This document shows, piece by piece, positions 25,760-36,864 of a DNA stretch of 64,000 bases. A program made the translations under genes and the position numbers. Source of the DNA: Acephala macrosclerotiorum (taxonomy: Eukaryota > Ascomycota > Leotiomycetes > Helotiales > Mollisiaceae); contig MU119220.1 in NCBI GenBank assembly GCA_014904845.1, positions 310,001-374,000 of the forward strand, in the 5' to 3' direction. Under the pieces are notes generated by a model that saw nothing but the letters and a program-made list of their open reading frames with translations, was not told where the DNA came from and searched no databases. Position 1 is the first letter of the stretch. Every line of letters starts with the position of its first letter.

Positions 25760-28700
25760 GTTTTTCTTTGTTTTCGAATTCTTTTTAGAGAAGTTTGATT
25801 CTGAGTTTAGATCCTTTGATAAATTTTTTTTTAATAAATAATTTTTTGATTATTTTTCGAGTTACTCGAGATTTTAATAAAATAGTTTTATTGTAGTACT
25901 GCGAAAATTCTTTGATTTATTTGGCAATTGTAATTAATATATTTTTCTATTTATTATTAAAAACGTATATAGTTCTTTTTATTCTTTGCTTTTTTTTCAA
26001 ATAAGCACGTTTGAATTTAAAAGTAAATCGATCAAATAATAATTCTATGGACTATTTTTTATTCGTAGAGCGTTATTGATTTAACGAATAATGTAATATT
26101 CTCGAATTGTAATTATTGCACTTTTTACCGTTTTAATTTTGGCGACAATTGATATTATAAGCGCGTTCTATTGTGATATTCGAAAATAAGCGCCGAAAAC
26201 AAAAAGTGTAAAAATAATATCGTTTGATTTCGTCGTATCGTTGATTACTTTGATCGTCATTTGAAATCGCTCTTTTTTTCGCAAATCGAAAAGTTCTTAA
26301 AGTAATATATTATACGCACGTTTTAATAAAGCGTAGTATTTCTCTATTAAATTAATCGAGTTGTAAGTCTCTATCGATATAATCTTCGAATCGATATTTA
26401 TACTTTTAGCGTTATCGCAAAATTCTTTAGAATTGAAATTCGTTCTAAGATTATAAATAGTAAATGTTAATAGTTCAAAGTAAACGTCGATTCAATACGC
26501 TCGAAAAACGTTTTATACTTTTTTCGTCGATATATTTACAAAGAATCTCGCGATTTGAAATATTGTAATCTCGTTTACGATTTAGAGTATTAATTTCCCG
26601 TCGATTTACAATACGTTTAAATAGACGAAATGATTAAAATCATAGTCGTTACGCAATGTAAATTTGAAACGATCAAAAGATTTATTATTCATTTGATATT
26701 ATTAGTAAAATCTCGTTATTTTTTTAATTTCTTTGAAATTCGTAGAATATTTTTTATATTTTAATATTCGCGCGAATCTGACGATCGATAAATATTTGAA
26801 GCGTTTATACAATCGTTTGAATTTCGTCTCAATTAAATAGCAAGTAATAAAACCGATTTTTACTATAGAAATTTTACAATTACTATAAATCAAATTTTCG
26901 AGTAAATTAAACAATATTTAAAAATATTCAAACGCTCTAATAATAAGCGTACGTCGTTTATTTCGAATAAACACATTATTAAAATTATCGAATTTAATTC
27001 GCAATTTGTTTATATTTTGAAAGTACAATAAAAAAAATACGTCTATTAAAACCACGTAAAACGTAATACGTTCAATTGACGTATCGATATCGATAGTTCT
27101 AAGAAATAAATTTTTATTGATTTTAAATTTAATTATTATTTTTTTAACTTTAAATTCGTTTAATTTGACGTTTCGAATTCGTTAAAAAGTCAAATACTGA
27201 CTTTCGTCGATAGTCGATCGTTGGACGACGCTAATATCGACTATAATACTTATAAAAACGTTTAATACGTAGCGATTTATTAAGTACGTTTTTGTATTAG
27301 TAAATATTGAAAGCGGTTTCGATTGTATTGCGATACTCGATATCGTATAATAAATTAATTAGTAATCAAATAATTCGATGATTTTAAATCTATTAATCGT
27401 ACTATAAAATGTTATAAAATAATTAATCGATCGCGTAATATCGTTTTCGTGTAAATTTCTTTCTTTGACAAATTCAACGACGAATTGTTCGTATTTTTTA
27501 GCGATATTAAAATTTAGTTTTTCGAATTTAATTACGAATTAAATTATTTTGTTTTTGTCGAATAGTTTCAATTTTTTAAAATCGTCGTACGCTCTTTTTT
27601 TTTCTTTTAGTGTATAGTAAATACTTTAATAATTCGAGTTTTTACAAACAAAGTACTTTTTCTCGTTTTAGTATATTATCGACTTCTTATAATTAGTTTG
27701 ATCGCTATATTGAGTACTTTTATTGTGATATTTGCAATCTACGAAGTATAATTCGATTATATCTCAATGGACTTCTCTTTTTTTGACTATAAAAGTCCTA
27801 GAAACTGTTTCCACTTTCGCTTAAAGTGAAATCGCGTTACGAACGTTTTCGTATGTCGCTTAAAAGTTCGATAAAGGTCGAAGAAGCGCCTAGTAGTACT
27901 CTAGTACACTCCGGCAAACGTAGTAAAGTTTGTTCCGTATAATAGTCTCTATTCGCATGTTCGAGCGTAGATTAAACTGTTTTTGAATCAGTTTTTGGCG
28001 CAGTATCTCGAAGTATTCGAGAGTCGTTTTGTTTGAGTTTTGCGTTCGAATTAACGCGAGTGTAATCGTGTTCCATCAATTGAGTATTCTATTTCGGCGT
28101 TTTTCGGTCTCGAAATTCGATTTTACAATTTTAATTATTTTGTCGAAGAATAGACTTTTTCTAGCGAGTTTTTAGTAATAAAACTCGCTAGTCTCGTCGA
28201 CAAATATAATCGAGAACGCGTTACAGTAATTCTTAGGTCTAATATTTGCTTTCAAATATAAATCTTCGAATACTCGTATAAACATATTCAATAAGTCTTT
28301 TTTTTTGTAGTATTTAAGTTTGTCGTCGTAGATTTTTATAAAAGTAATTAATTCTCTATCGAAACTAAATATTATTTGATTTTCGCGATCGAAATTGTAT
28401 ATTGATCGATTAAAATTTTCTAACAACTTTTTAATTTCTAGTAATAATAAAAACGATAAATTTCGTTTTAAGTTTTCGTTCTTTGACAGCAAATTTAATA
28501 ACAATATTTTATTACGCTTTTAAAATTGTTTTTAAAGTATCGTACATTCGAATAACGTCGTTTATTTTATAAAAAGTTTTGTAGCAAGTTTTAATAATTG
28601 AAAAAAAGAATTCGAAAGTACTAATATTATTTTTTTAATCTTCTCGATAAAAATAGTAAAAAACGTTAACTTTCGAATTTACTTTATTTTTAGATCGATT

Positions 28701-29474
28701 GTATTTTTCTATGAATTAAAGTTTTTTACTAAGTTTATTTCTACAATCTCTTTATGCGACTACTTTGATTGTTTCTTCTTATTTGCGATATCTACTAATA
28801 CTCTTAAAACTTTAGTAAATCGTTTTTTCGATATTTATACTTCGTTTATTCGTAAAGTTTTATGTAATTTTTTTTTCGTGTTTTTATTTATTCTTTTCTC
28901 AAATATTTCTTTTGTCTATTCTAAAAATGTTTCTCTATATTCCACTTATAATTTATAGTCCCGATTACTTCTCGCTTTAAAACTTTGTATTTATTTTAAT
29001 GTGTATTATATCGAATCGAGAAATAAAAAAAGTAATAAAGAAACTTCTTTTTAATCAAAGTCGTACTTTGAAAAAGTATAATCGTACTCTCGAAAAACAT
29101 TTTATCGAGTTATATCGTGCTCGATAAACATATTAATTCGACGAGTCTTCGTATTAAACTCGTGAAAATTGTTTTTTTTTAGTATTATTCAACAAATTAC
29201 AATAAAATACTCGTTGTTAATACGCGATAAAGCGTGGAATAGAGAATCAACCAATTTTAAATCGAAGAAAACAAAATAAGTATAAAATCGCAATATTTTT
29301 TGGAGATTTAGTAATCTCTTTTAATACAAGCAAAAACTATTCTTTTTCACGTTTAATTGAACCAGTAAATTACGTACAATCTAAGTTTTCTTATTCGATC
29401 GATTTTATTCAATTATTACTTCTTCGTAAATAATTTTATTACTTTGTAATCGAACGAGTTCAACTATTGATCAA

Positions 29475-29703
29475 TATTGAAACGTCTAAAAACAAATCAC
29501 GAAACACTAAAATCTTAGTCTAATGTCAATAATTCAATTCTATTTGTCTCTTCTCAGAAAAAGCATCTCTTTATCTATATAATTAAACAAAGTAAACGTA
29601 AAATTAAAAAGTAAACACTAAAGTAATTATTACCAAAGGCAATAAAGATTATAACTAAAATCATTTAATCGATCGTTTAAACGATTATATGATTAAATCG
29701 ACA
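29475..29703 (-). repeat. 5' LTR of copia-2 (229 bp)
   Basis: On the minus strand it begins TGTCGATTTAAT and ends TTTCAATA (RIP-altered TTTCAACA). It is the direct-repeat partner of 23387-23615. Confidence 0.9.
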
Positions 29704-30444
29704 AATTTAAATAAAAAATCGATAAAATTTTTATTAATTTAATAAATCGCAAATTCGTCGATTAAAATCTCGAATTAAATTACGAATTTTAAATTTACGA
29801 CGTATATATAAATATTATTATTTAATACGATTTTTAAAACGTTAATTAATTTAATAATATTATTAAAAAATAATTAATTATTATTTAATATTTTTTTATT
29901 TATAAATATAATAATTTTATTCAAATTTTATTTGTTTTCATTCGAAATTGATTCGATTATATAATAATCGTTTTTCTCGTATTTTTAATATATTTTTAAT
30001 TTAATTTTTTACTTAATTAATAAATCAATAAAATTTAAATTTATAACGATAACGAAGTTTATTTTATCTATAATAACGTTATAAATACGTACGTATTAAA
30101 TACTAAATATAAATTAACGATTTTTAAATAATAAAAAATATATAATTAATATTACAACGATTTTTCAAAATAAAATTATAATATTTTTCGCGTATAAAAC
30201 TTTTTTTTTAATACGAAAACTTTTTATAAAAATTCGAATTAATATAATTAAATTCTCGTATAAATCGATAATAAATATATAATTTTTATAATTTAATTTT
30301 TTTTAATATAAATACAAAAATTCATTATTCAAAAAAAACTTAAAATCGAGATTTTTAATTATTTATATACGAATTTTAATTTTATTAAATATATTTTGTT
30401 TTTTAATTACTTCGAGTATATATATTATAAAAATAATTTACTCG

Positions 30445-30681
30445 TTGAATTTTATTAATTCGTCGATTTTTAAAACTATAATTAATTCGAATTTATCGAT
30501 AAAAAAATTCGATACAAATTATATTTATTTTTTATTAATTAAAAAACGAAAACAATTAAAATTAATATATATTTTATATAATTTACTATTTATTTTCAAT
30601 TTAATTTTTATTATTACGTATATATATTTTACTATAAAATTATTCGAAGTTTTTATAGAAATTATTTTAATAAATCGTTAA
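30445..30681 (+). pseudogene. Possible Ty3/gypsy aspartic-protease relic
   Basis: An open 78-codon stretch contains IINSNLS, readable as the retropepsin motif (L/V)IDSG(A/S)S after G-to-A changes (D to N, G to N). It is followed by YILYN and a hydrophobic region resembling the next conserved blocks. Weak evidence; the element around it could not be delimited. Confidence 0.3.
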
Positions 30682-32922
30682 AACGAAAAATTGTTTATTA
30701 TAAATAATTAAATCGAAAAAATTGTTTTTTATTCGCTATATTTATTAATTTTTTGTATATTATTAATATTATATTTATCGATTTTTTCGATTTTTAATAA
30801 AAAAATTTAATAAAATCGATCGATATTACAAAAATTCTTATAAATATATTTAAACAATTAAATTTTCGATAAAAAGTTTTCTTTATATTTGCAATAAAAA
30901 GTTTTTTTGATAATATTAATAAAATAAATTATATTAATAATAATTTTTTTTTCGATTAAAGTTTTGAATTATATCGAATTAAAATTTAATTTTTTAATAA
31001 AAAAATATTTTTGTTTTTTTAATTTTTTATTATAATTAATTCTAATTTTTGTAAAAAATATTATAAAAATTGTTATCAATTTAATATACGTTGTCGTGTT
31101 AACGATATCGTTTAAATTTATAATTATTATTATTAAATTTTTATTAATTTTTATAAAAATTTAATTTATAAATAAATTTATTATTTTTAATTTTTTCGAA
31201 TTCTATTATTAATATTAATAATACGAGTTTAAATTTTAATAATAATTTTTTATTATTAATTGATTTGTTTTATTAGAAAATTTAATCGAAAAAAAAAAAT
31301 TAATAAAAATTTATATAAAATATAAAAAATTTAAATTGTAATTTAAATTACTTTGAATTTTAATAAAAAATTGAATTAAAATTATTTAATTTTTTAAATT
31401 CGAAATTACGTTTATTATTATTATTAATTTTGATAAAGTATTATTTTTTCTTTAAATTATTTTTTTAAATTTGTATTTTTGTCGTCGTTTATTTTATAAA
31501 ATTTTTAATTGAAATTGTTTTAATTAGTATTGAAAAAAATATATAAAGTTTTAAATTTATATTATTAAAAATTTGAAATAATTATTAAATAAATTTGTTA
31601 AAATTTATTATTTTTATAATACGAATAATATTTAATATATATTTTTAAACGTTTTTTTTATTGTGAGTATTATTTTTTGAATATATTTATTTTAAAAGTT
31701 TATATAAAATCGTAATTGAAATTATTTTGAATTTGCGAGTAAATATATCGATTTATATAAAAATGTCGTTTTAATCGAATTTAAAACTTTTTTTTTTAAA
31801 TTCGAATAATTCGTTAAAATACTATATTAAAATTGTATTATAAAAGTAAATATAGAGATTTTATTTAACGATTAAAACGCGTAATTCGATAGTATTATTT
31901 TTAATTTGATTTACGAAAAAATAAATATTGTATTAATAAATATTTTGTTCGATTGTAATATAATTATTTTTATCGTAAAAAAAATTTAAATTTAAATTAA
32001 AATAATTTATATTTTTTAATTTTTATCACGTATTAATAAAATTTTTATCGACGAAATTTCGATTATTATTATTATTATCGCGATCGCGATCGAAAATATA
32101 ACGTTTATTATTATTATTATTGCGAATAAAAATATAACGTTTATTATTGTTTATTATATTTCGTATTTGAATTTAAAAAATAATAAAAATAATATTTTAT
32201 ATTTGTATTAATATTTTGAGTATAAAATTATTTTATTAATTATTGTAATTATTATTTTTAATTTTAAATACTTTAAATAATAAATTAAATATTTTTTTAA
32301 ATATTTTTTTTTAATATATAAAATTGAAATTATATATTTTTTTTATAATATCGCTTAAAAAAATCGTACAAAATTGATATTTTATTTTAAACTTTAAAAA
32401 AATCGAATATTTTTTTTTTATAACGTTAAAATTTTCAAAGTTTTTAAAATTGTTTTTTTTTTTTTTCGTTTTTAAATATATATTTCGATTTTCGAATTAA
32501 TATAATAATTTTGATAATTGTAATAAATTTTTTAAAAATCGTATTAAAATTAGTTTTATTTTGAATTTATGCGTTTGAAATAAAAATATTTTTTAATTTT
32601 ATTGAAATTTTTATATTTCGTAAAATCGAAATAGTTTTAAAAACAAAATTAAAACGAAATAAACGAAAGTTTAAAAAATATTAAATAATAAATTAAATAA
32701 TTTCAATAGTTTAAAATTTGAAATCGTTAGTATATTTGTATTTAATTCGTTGAAATTTTTAAAAGTCGTATACGATTTCGACGATATTTTGTACGATTAA
32801 TATATTAATTATTAAAAAGTGAAATAACGAACGAAAAATTATTAAAATCGCGTTTCGAAATAAATATAAAATTTTAAAACAAATAAATTGATATTGTTAT
32901 TATTTGTTAAAAAAGTAGTATA

Positions 32923-33040
32923 TATAGTAAAAAATATTTTATTTTGTAAAATTACAATATAAGAATTAAATTCGATAAATTATATTAAATTAAATTAAAT
33001 TATATTATTTGATTTCAAGTTTTTTTACGTAATATATTCT
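32923..33040. repeat. Right copy of the 120-bp direct repeat
   Basis: Partner of 10770-10890, same orientation, 22 kb away. Subtracting both copia insertions leaves about 9.5 kb between the pair. Confidence 0.55.
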
Positions 33041-34518
33041 ATAAATTGAAAAATTAATATTTTTAAATCTCGCGATTTAATAAGTTTATTTTTTTATATT
33101 TTTATTTTTTTAAAAAATATTTTAAATAATTAATAATTTATTTAAATTTTAATTAAATATTAATTTTTTTTTTAAAGTTTTTAAAGTTTACTTTATTTGT
33201 TTATTACTATTTTCAAGTAATAATTTATTTATTAATAATTTGAATATTCGAATCAATTATAATTTTAAAGTTTATTATTTTACTTTGATATTAATTATTA
33301 TTAGATTATTTATTCGAGTTTTATAATAATAAATTAAAAAGTTTCATTTTTCGAAAAATATAAAATCAATCAAAAGAAATAAAAAATTAAACTACTTTCG
33401 ATAAATTTACTTTAAAAAACGAATATCAATAAATCGAATAATTAAAATACATATAAAATATATAAAAATAAAAATAAAAAATAAATATTATTCAAATAAT
33501 ATTTTTATATAAATTTTGTCGTTTTATAGTTTTTATAATCGTTTAAAATAAATAATTGAAATTGTAATAAATTACGTAAAATCGTCTAAAAAATAAATAT
33601 TTTTTATATTTGTTTTAAAATAATAATATTAAATATTTAATCGTTTTCGATTGTAATAAATTACTAGTCTTTAAAATTCTTTAAATTAATAAAAAACTAT
33701 TATTATTATATTGATTTACTTTTGAATATTACAAATAAACGTAATATTATTTTTATAATAAAAATACATTTGATAAAAAAAATTTAAATCTTAAAATTAA
33801 ATTGTTTTTTTTAAATAAAATTTTTTTAAATATTTTCAATTACTAATTTATTCTTTTTTTAGTTTTCTATGATTTTAATTTCATTTATATTTTAACGGTT
33901 TTCAAATTTAATAATTTTAACAATTGAAATTTTCAATTTTTAAAATTATAATTTGATTATATCGAATATAATATTATTAATACGTACAAAATCGATTTAA
34001 AATTGTTTTTTAATTTTAAAAATAAAATTTCGTCGAATAAAATAAATTATTTAACGTTTTTTAAGTAATTTTACATTTTTTCTAATACTTAAAATACGTT
34101 TTATAAAAATTTTAATTTAAAATTTTTTAAATTAAAATTTAATTTGTAAATTATTGTTTTTAAATCGAAAAAAGTTTTTAATAAGATTTTTAATTTTTTT
34201 TTCGAAAAACGCGATTATTAATCTTATTTTAAATAATAAACTTTAGAACTTTTCAATTCAAATAAATTTTACGTATAAACTTTTTTTTTATTATTTTTTT
34301 AAACGTTTTTTAAACGTTTTTTTCGATGTATAAAAACTTTATAATTAATTTTAAATTTCTATGAAATTTGAAATTGATTTATTAAAAATTTATTAAAAAA
34401 TAAAAGTTTAAAATACGAAGATTATAGAAACGGTAAATTAAACGAAGTAATCGATATAGAGAATAATCGATATAGAAAAAGAGAATTTTATTATACTACT
34501 ATTTACTTTTTTTTTTGT

Positions 34519-34640
34519 AGCGTTTTATTAAATTTGATAGTTTGACTTTCAATGCATTTTATTATATAATCGGTATGAAATTCGATATTCGTTCGAGTTT
34601 TATTTTTATCACAAGATTGTTTCGTTTGTTTAATAAACAA
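34519..34640. repeat. RIP-mutated single copy of the 9.7-10.3 kb tandem-repeat unit
   Basis: 'TTTCAATGCATTTTATTATA' followed by 'GTATGAAATTCGATATTCG' matches the unit around 'CGATGCATTCTACCA...GTATG', with C-to-T changes and in the same order and orientation. The minus strand keeps CIESQ and the KFNKTL register of the repeat peptide. Confidence 0.7.
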
Positions 34641-34772
34641 ACAATAATTGGTTGATCTGAGAGTTAAGATTATTACGCGTCTCACTTTACAATTTTTATA
34701 GAGAACAATATCTAGTGCTACTCGTCTTTTATTGCGTTTGCGTCAATTTTCTTTACAAGCTTCAAACTAAGT

Positions 34773-35060
34773 CACTCCCCTCGTCGCTTTGCTCAGGGGA
34801 GTGAAGAAAGAGAAAGGGAGTGCACTCATAGAACCTCTTAGCGAACCGGCGGTCGCATGCACTCTCTTTTTCTTCACTCTCCTGAGCGAAGCGACGGCCG
34901 CCTTCGCTCTTTTCTCTTTACTCACAGAGTCTTTGAGCGAGCCGGCGGCTGCATTCATTTCTTATCCTTCTCTTTTCACTCCCGAGCAAAGCGGCGGGCG
35001 CATTCACTTCTCTCTTTACTCTGAGCCCTTTGTTCAAGCAACGATACTTTCCTCTCCATT
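34773..35060. repeat. GC-rich diverged tandem repeat with hairpin, right edge of AT-rich block
   Basis: About four diverged copies, spaced 50-80 bp apart, share a core of the form CGAGCxAAGCGGCGGxCGCxTTC followed by a C/T tract. The first copy holds a perfect 9-bp inverted repeat, CACTCCCCT...AGGGGAGTG (34773-34803). Both strands are open for 60-105 codons only because of the repetition (alternating Ser/Glu/Pro/Ala and Phe/Leu). I do not treat these as genes. Confidence 0.6.
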
Positions 35061-35106
35061 TTCACCGCCTTTCTCGCCGCCCGACATAGTCAAAGCCCTT
35101 AGTTGA

Positions 35107-35759
35107 GCTGATTTTACCGCGAAGAAAAAAGTGGCCGATTTTAGTACGGTACTAATAATCAAACTTCGCTCGCAACAATTTAAATATAAACTTTTCAAAA
35201 GAGTCCTAAGATCTTAAAACCAATATTTTAAATCTTACGTATCGATCGATCACTTTTTTGTAATATTTTGCTTTATCAAAAGATAGAGTTTTGCGTTTGA
35301 AAGGAGTGGATTTCGCGGTTATGCACGGACCAAAATCCGCTATTTCTTTCTTTCGCAGTAGAGACTGAGCAGACATCGCTTTCCCTTTCCCACCTCTCAA
35401 AGCTACTTTTTATGCAGCTGCGCATCTATTCAATTGTTGGTCTACTTTACATGCTTTGAGCATGAACAACTATATCCCTTTGCTTGCTTGTCACTTTATC
35501 AGCTTTTCATCGCCTTTGTATTATGCCTGGTATACCATCCAGCAATGAGAAATATTCACTTCGAGCATCAAGGTTGACATTCTATGCTTTTTTCTTTTCA
35601 TGTTCAGCCAAAAATAATTACATGTTGCACCGTATTTGGATAGCGTTTAGACTATAACAAGCATACAACGTCCAAACTCCATGATATTTCATTTTTTGCA
35701 TTTGTTATCTGGATTTGCTATCCAGTCTACTAGTCTAGTATGAACATATTACCTTTGCA
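35107..35759. other. Unassigned, non-coding-looking
   Basis: Composition is normal after 35.1 kb. No ORF has recognisable content. Confidence 0.3.
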
Positions 35760-36030
35760 TTTAACAAGATCCCGAATCAAGAATTGGACCGGAATCTCCA
35801 AACTGCATTCAATTATATATAGTATCAAAATATGATTAGACATTTCTAAGCTACATTCAATTGTGTCTGGTTTCAAAATCTGGACCGACATTTTCAAAGT
35901 GCAGTCAACTATATTTATTTTCAAGATTTAAACCGCATACCAAAATTGTATTTAGTGGACTTCGTACTATATCAAAAACCGACATTGCATAGCTCTATTT
36001 CGGCTGGGATCAAATCAAGTCCAGAACCGA
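35760..36030. repeat. Degenerate tandem repeat, period 48 bp
   Basis: The block 'CATTCAATT' / 'AGTCAACTA' recurs at 35805, 35853 and 35901, exactly 48 bp apart, with fainter copies to about 36030. 'TCAAAATCTGGACCGACATT' marks the unit. Because 48 is a multiple of 3, the minus strand is open through it (TIECSLEMS-type 16-residue units at 35924-35730), but there is no gene-like context. Confidence 0.65.
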
Positions 36031-36094
36031 CATTTATTCTTGCGCTCAGCCCCCATTTGTCATAGTAAACTTCGGACTAATATTTTCCTTCGGA

Positions 36095-36120
36095 TTTCTT
36101 TCTTTCTTTCTTTCTTTCTT
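36095..36120. repeat. (TTTC)n microsatellite
   Basis: A run of TTTC units, about six, in a pyrimidine-rich tract. Confidence 0.9.
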
Positions 36121-36291
36121 ATTAATCTCTTAACTAAACATTCTCCTTTGTATCCAGCAGTTCAAATATTAACGCTAACACGGACATTCATAGGCACGAG
36201 TCAATGTTCACCCCAACTCTCGCATTGTAAGTTTCAAATCCAAATTCTACACTTTCCATGATGACCCTAGTTAACCGGGACATTGCAACAG

Positions 36292-36815
36292 CGCCCTAAT
36301 CGCCGTACTCGGCTCCTCATCCATCGGGCCCGCTCCACCGAGTGGGGCACAACCCATTTGAAGTGGCTTGCCGGCCGTCGGCTCCTTCGGCAATTGGAGT
36401 ATGCGAACCCGTGGATTACCCGTTCGCTCCGAGACCGCTTCTACCTCCGAGGCGCTCTTGCCTATTGCATTGGCAATCGCCGTGTAAGTACATATCTCTT
36501 TGAATATCCGGCCATTTGTCCCGACAGGTATAGAGATGAGAGCCAGATTTGTTAGGAAGATAGTACAAACACTCTACAAAAGAAGCACGAACTACTTGCA
36601 AAGTTGCAAATGTAGAGCTGCCCAAACTGGGTGACAGCTCTCATGTAGAATGTTTGAGTAAGGGAGCTGTAATACTGAGAGTGAATTAGGTCCCATGCAC
36701 TGCTTGCTCCGCCGGTGGAACCTTTGCATTCTGCGTCACCCTCCCGGGCCAGTTCCGTGGTGCTTGTGCGTCCTGTGTCTTTAGACACCACTACAACTCT
36801 TGCTCCCACTACCAG
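36292..36815 (+). CDS. Cys-rich DUF3716-like protein, partial model
   Basis: Exon A (36292-36483) encodes a basic helical region containing RSLRDRFYLRGALAY and IGNRR. Exon B (36690-36814) encodes a compact Cys module: CTAC, then CVTLPGQF, then GACASCVF, then CSHY. That spacing (CxxC...C...CxxC...C) is typical of the fungal DUF3716 domain. The 206-bp intron (36484-36689; GTAAGT...TTAG) joins them in phase 0. The 5' end is unresolved: no ATG is in frame before exon A unless another exon lies upstream, for example one ending at the GTAAGT at 36226. After exon B the next intron (36815-36864) leads into an immediate TGA. The protein therefore either ends there or is frameshifted. Function unknown. 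Confidence 0.5.
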
Positions 36816-36864
36816 TACGTAGATTGATAACTGTTAATGTGTCAATACTGAATTGAACATTCAG

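Larger units (their letters stand above)
23387..29703 (-). mobile_element. Ty1/copia-type LTR retrotransposon, degraded (copia-2, 6.3 kb) with intact target duplication
   Basis: Two 229-bp LTRs (23387-23615 and 29475-29703) are flanked by AATTT at 23382-23386 and 29704-29708. The interior reads on the minus strand. An open N-terminal region lies at 28504-28172. An integrase-like zinc-finger region lies at 26914-26702 (CYLIETKFKRLYKRFKYLS). A linker/RT start lies at 25759-25427 (RKEIDKLIAKRVFELIS), RT at 25312-25064 (SSIIQRINQRIIVAL) and RNase H near 24600-24440 (MKFFVFVNDSF, NKNFNS). It is less AT-shifted than the flanks or copia-1, and C survives in several contexts. Stops make it non-functional. 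The whole element, both LTRs and the duplication can be read. Confidence 0.9.
10400..34480. repeat. AT-rich, RIP-like mutated block (about 24 kb) built of nested retroelements
   Basis: Composition switches abruptly from ordinary to extremely AT-rich near 10.4 kb and back near 34.7 kb. There is no credible gene; long ORFs are element relics or chance. In the most decayed parts (about 18.0-23.3 and 29.8-34.4 kb) almost every remaining C is followed by G. Two copia elements and their LTRs are less decayed, so they entered later. Stretches not assigned to an element (10.4-11.5, 17.9-23.4, 29.7-34.5 kb) are very old repeat DNA. Confidence 0.85.

Noticed and set aside
10400..34480. AT-rich block as a centromere
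   Set aside because: Size and composition would suit a fungal regional centromere, but nested RIP-mutated retroelements occur throughout such genomes and a second similar block starts 19 kb away. CENP-A ChIP or Hi-C would be needed.
34767..35106. 105- and 63-codon ORFs in the GC-rich repeat
   Set aside because: Open on both strands only because the DNA is a tandem repeat; no start context or neighbours.
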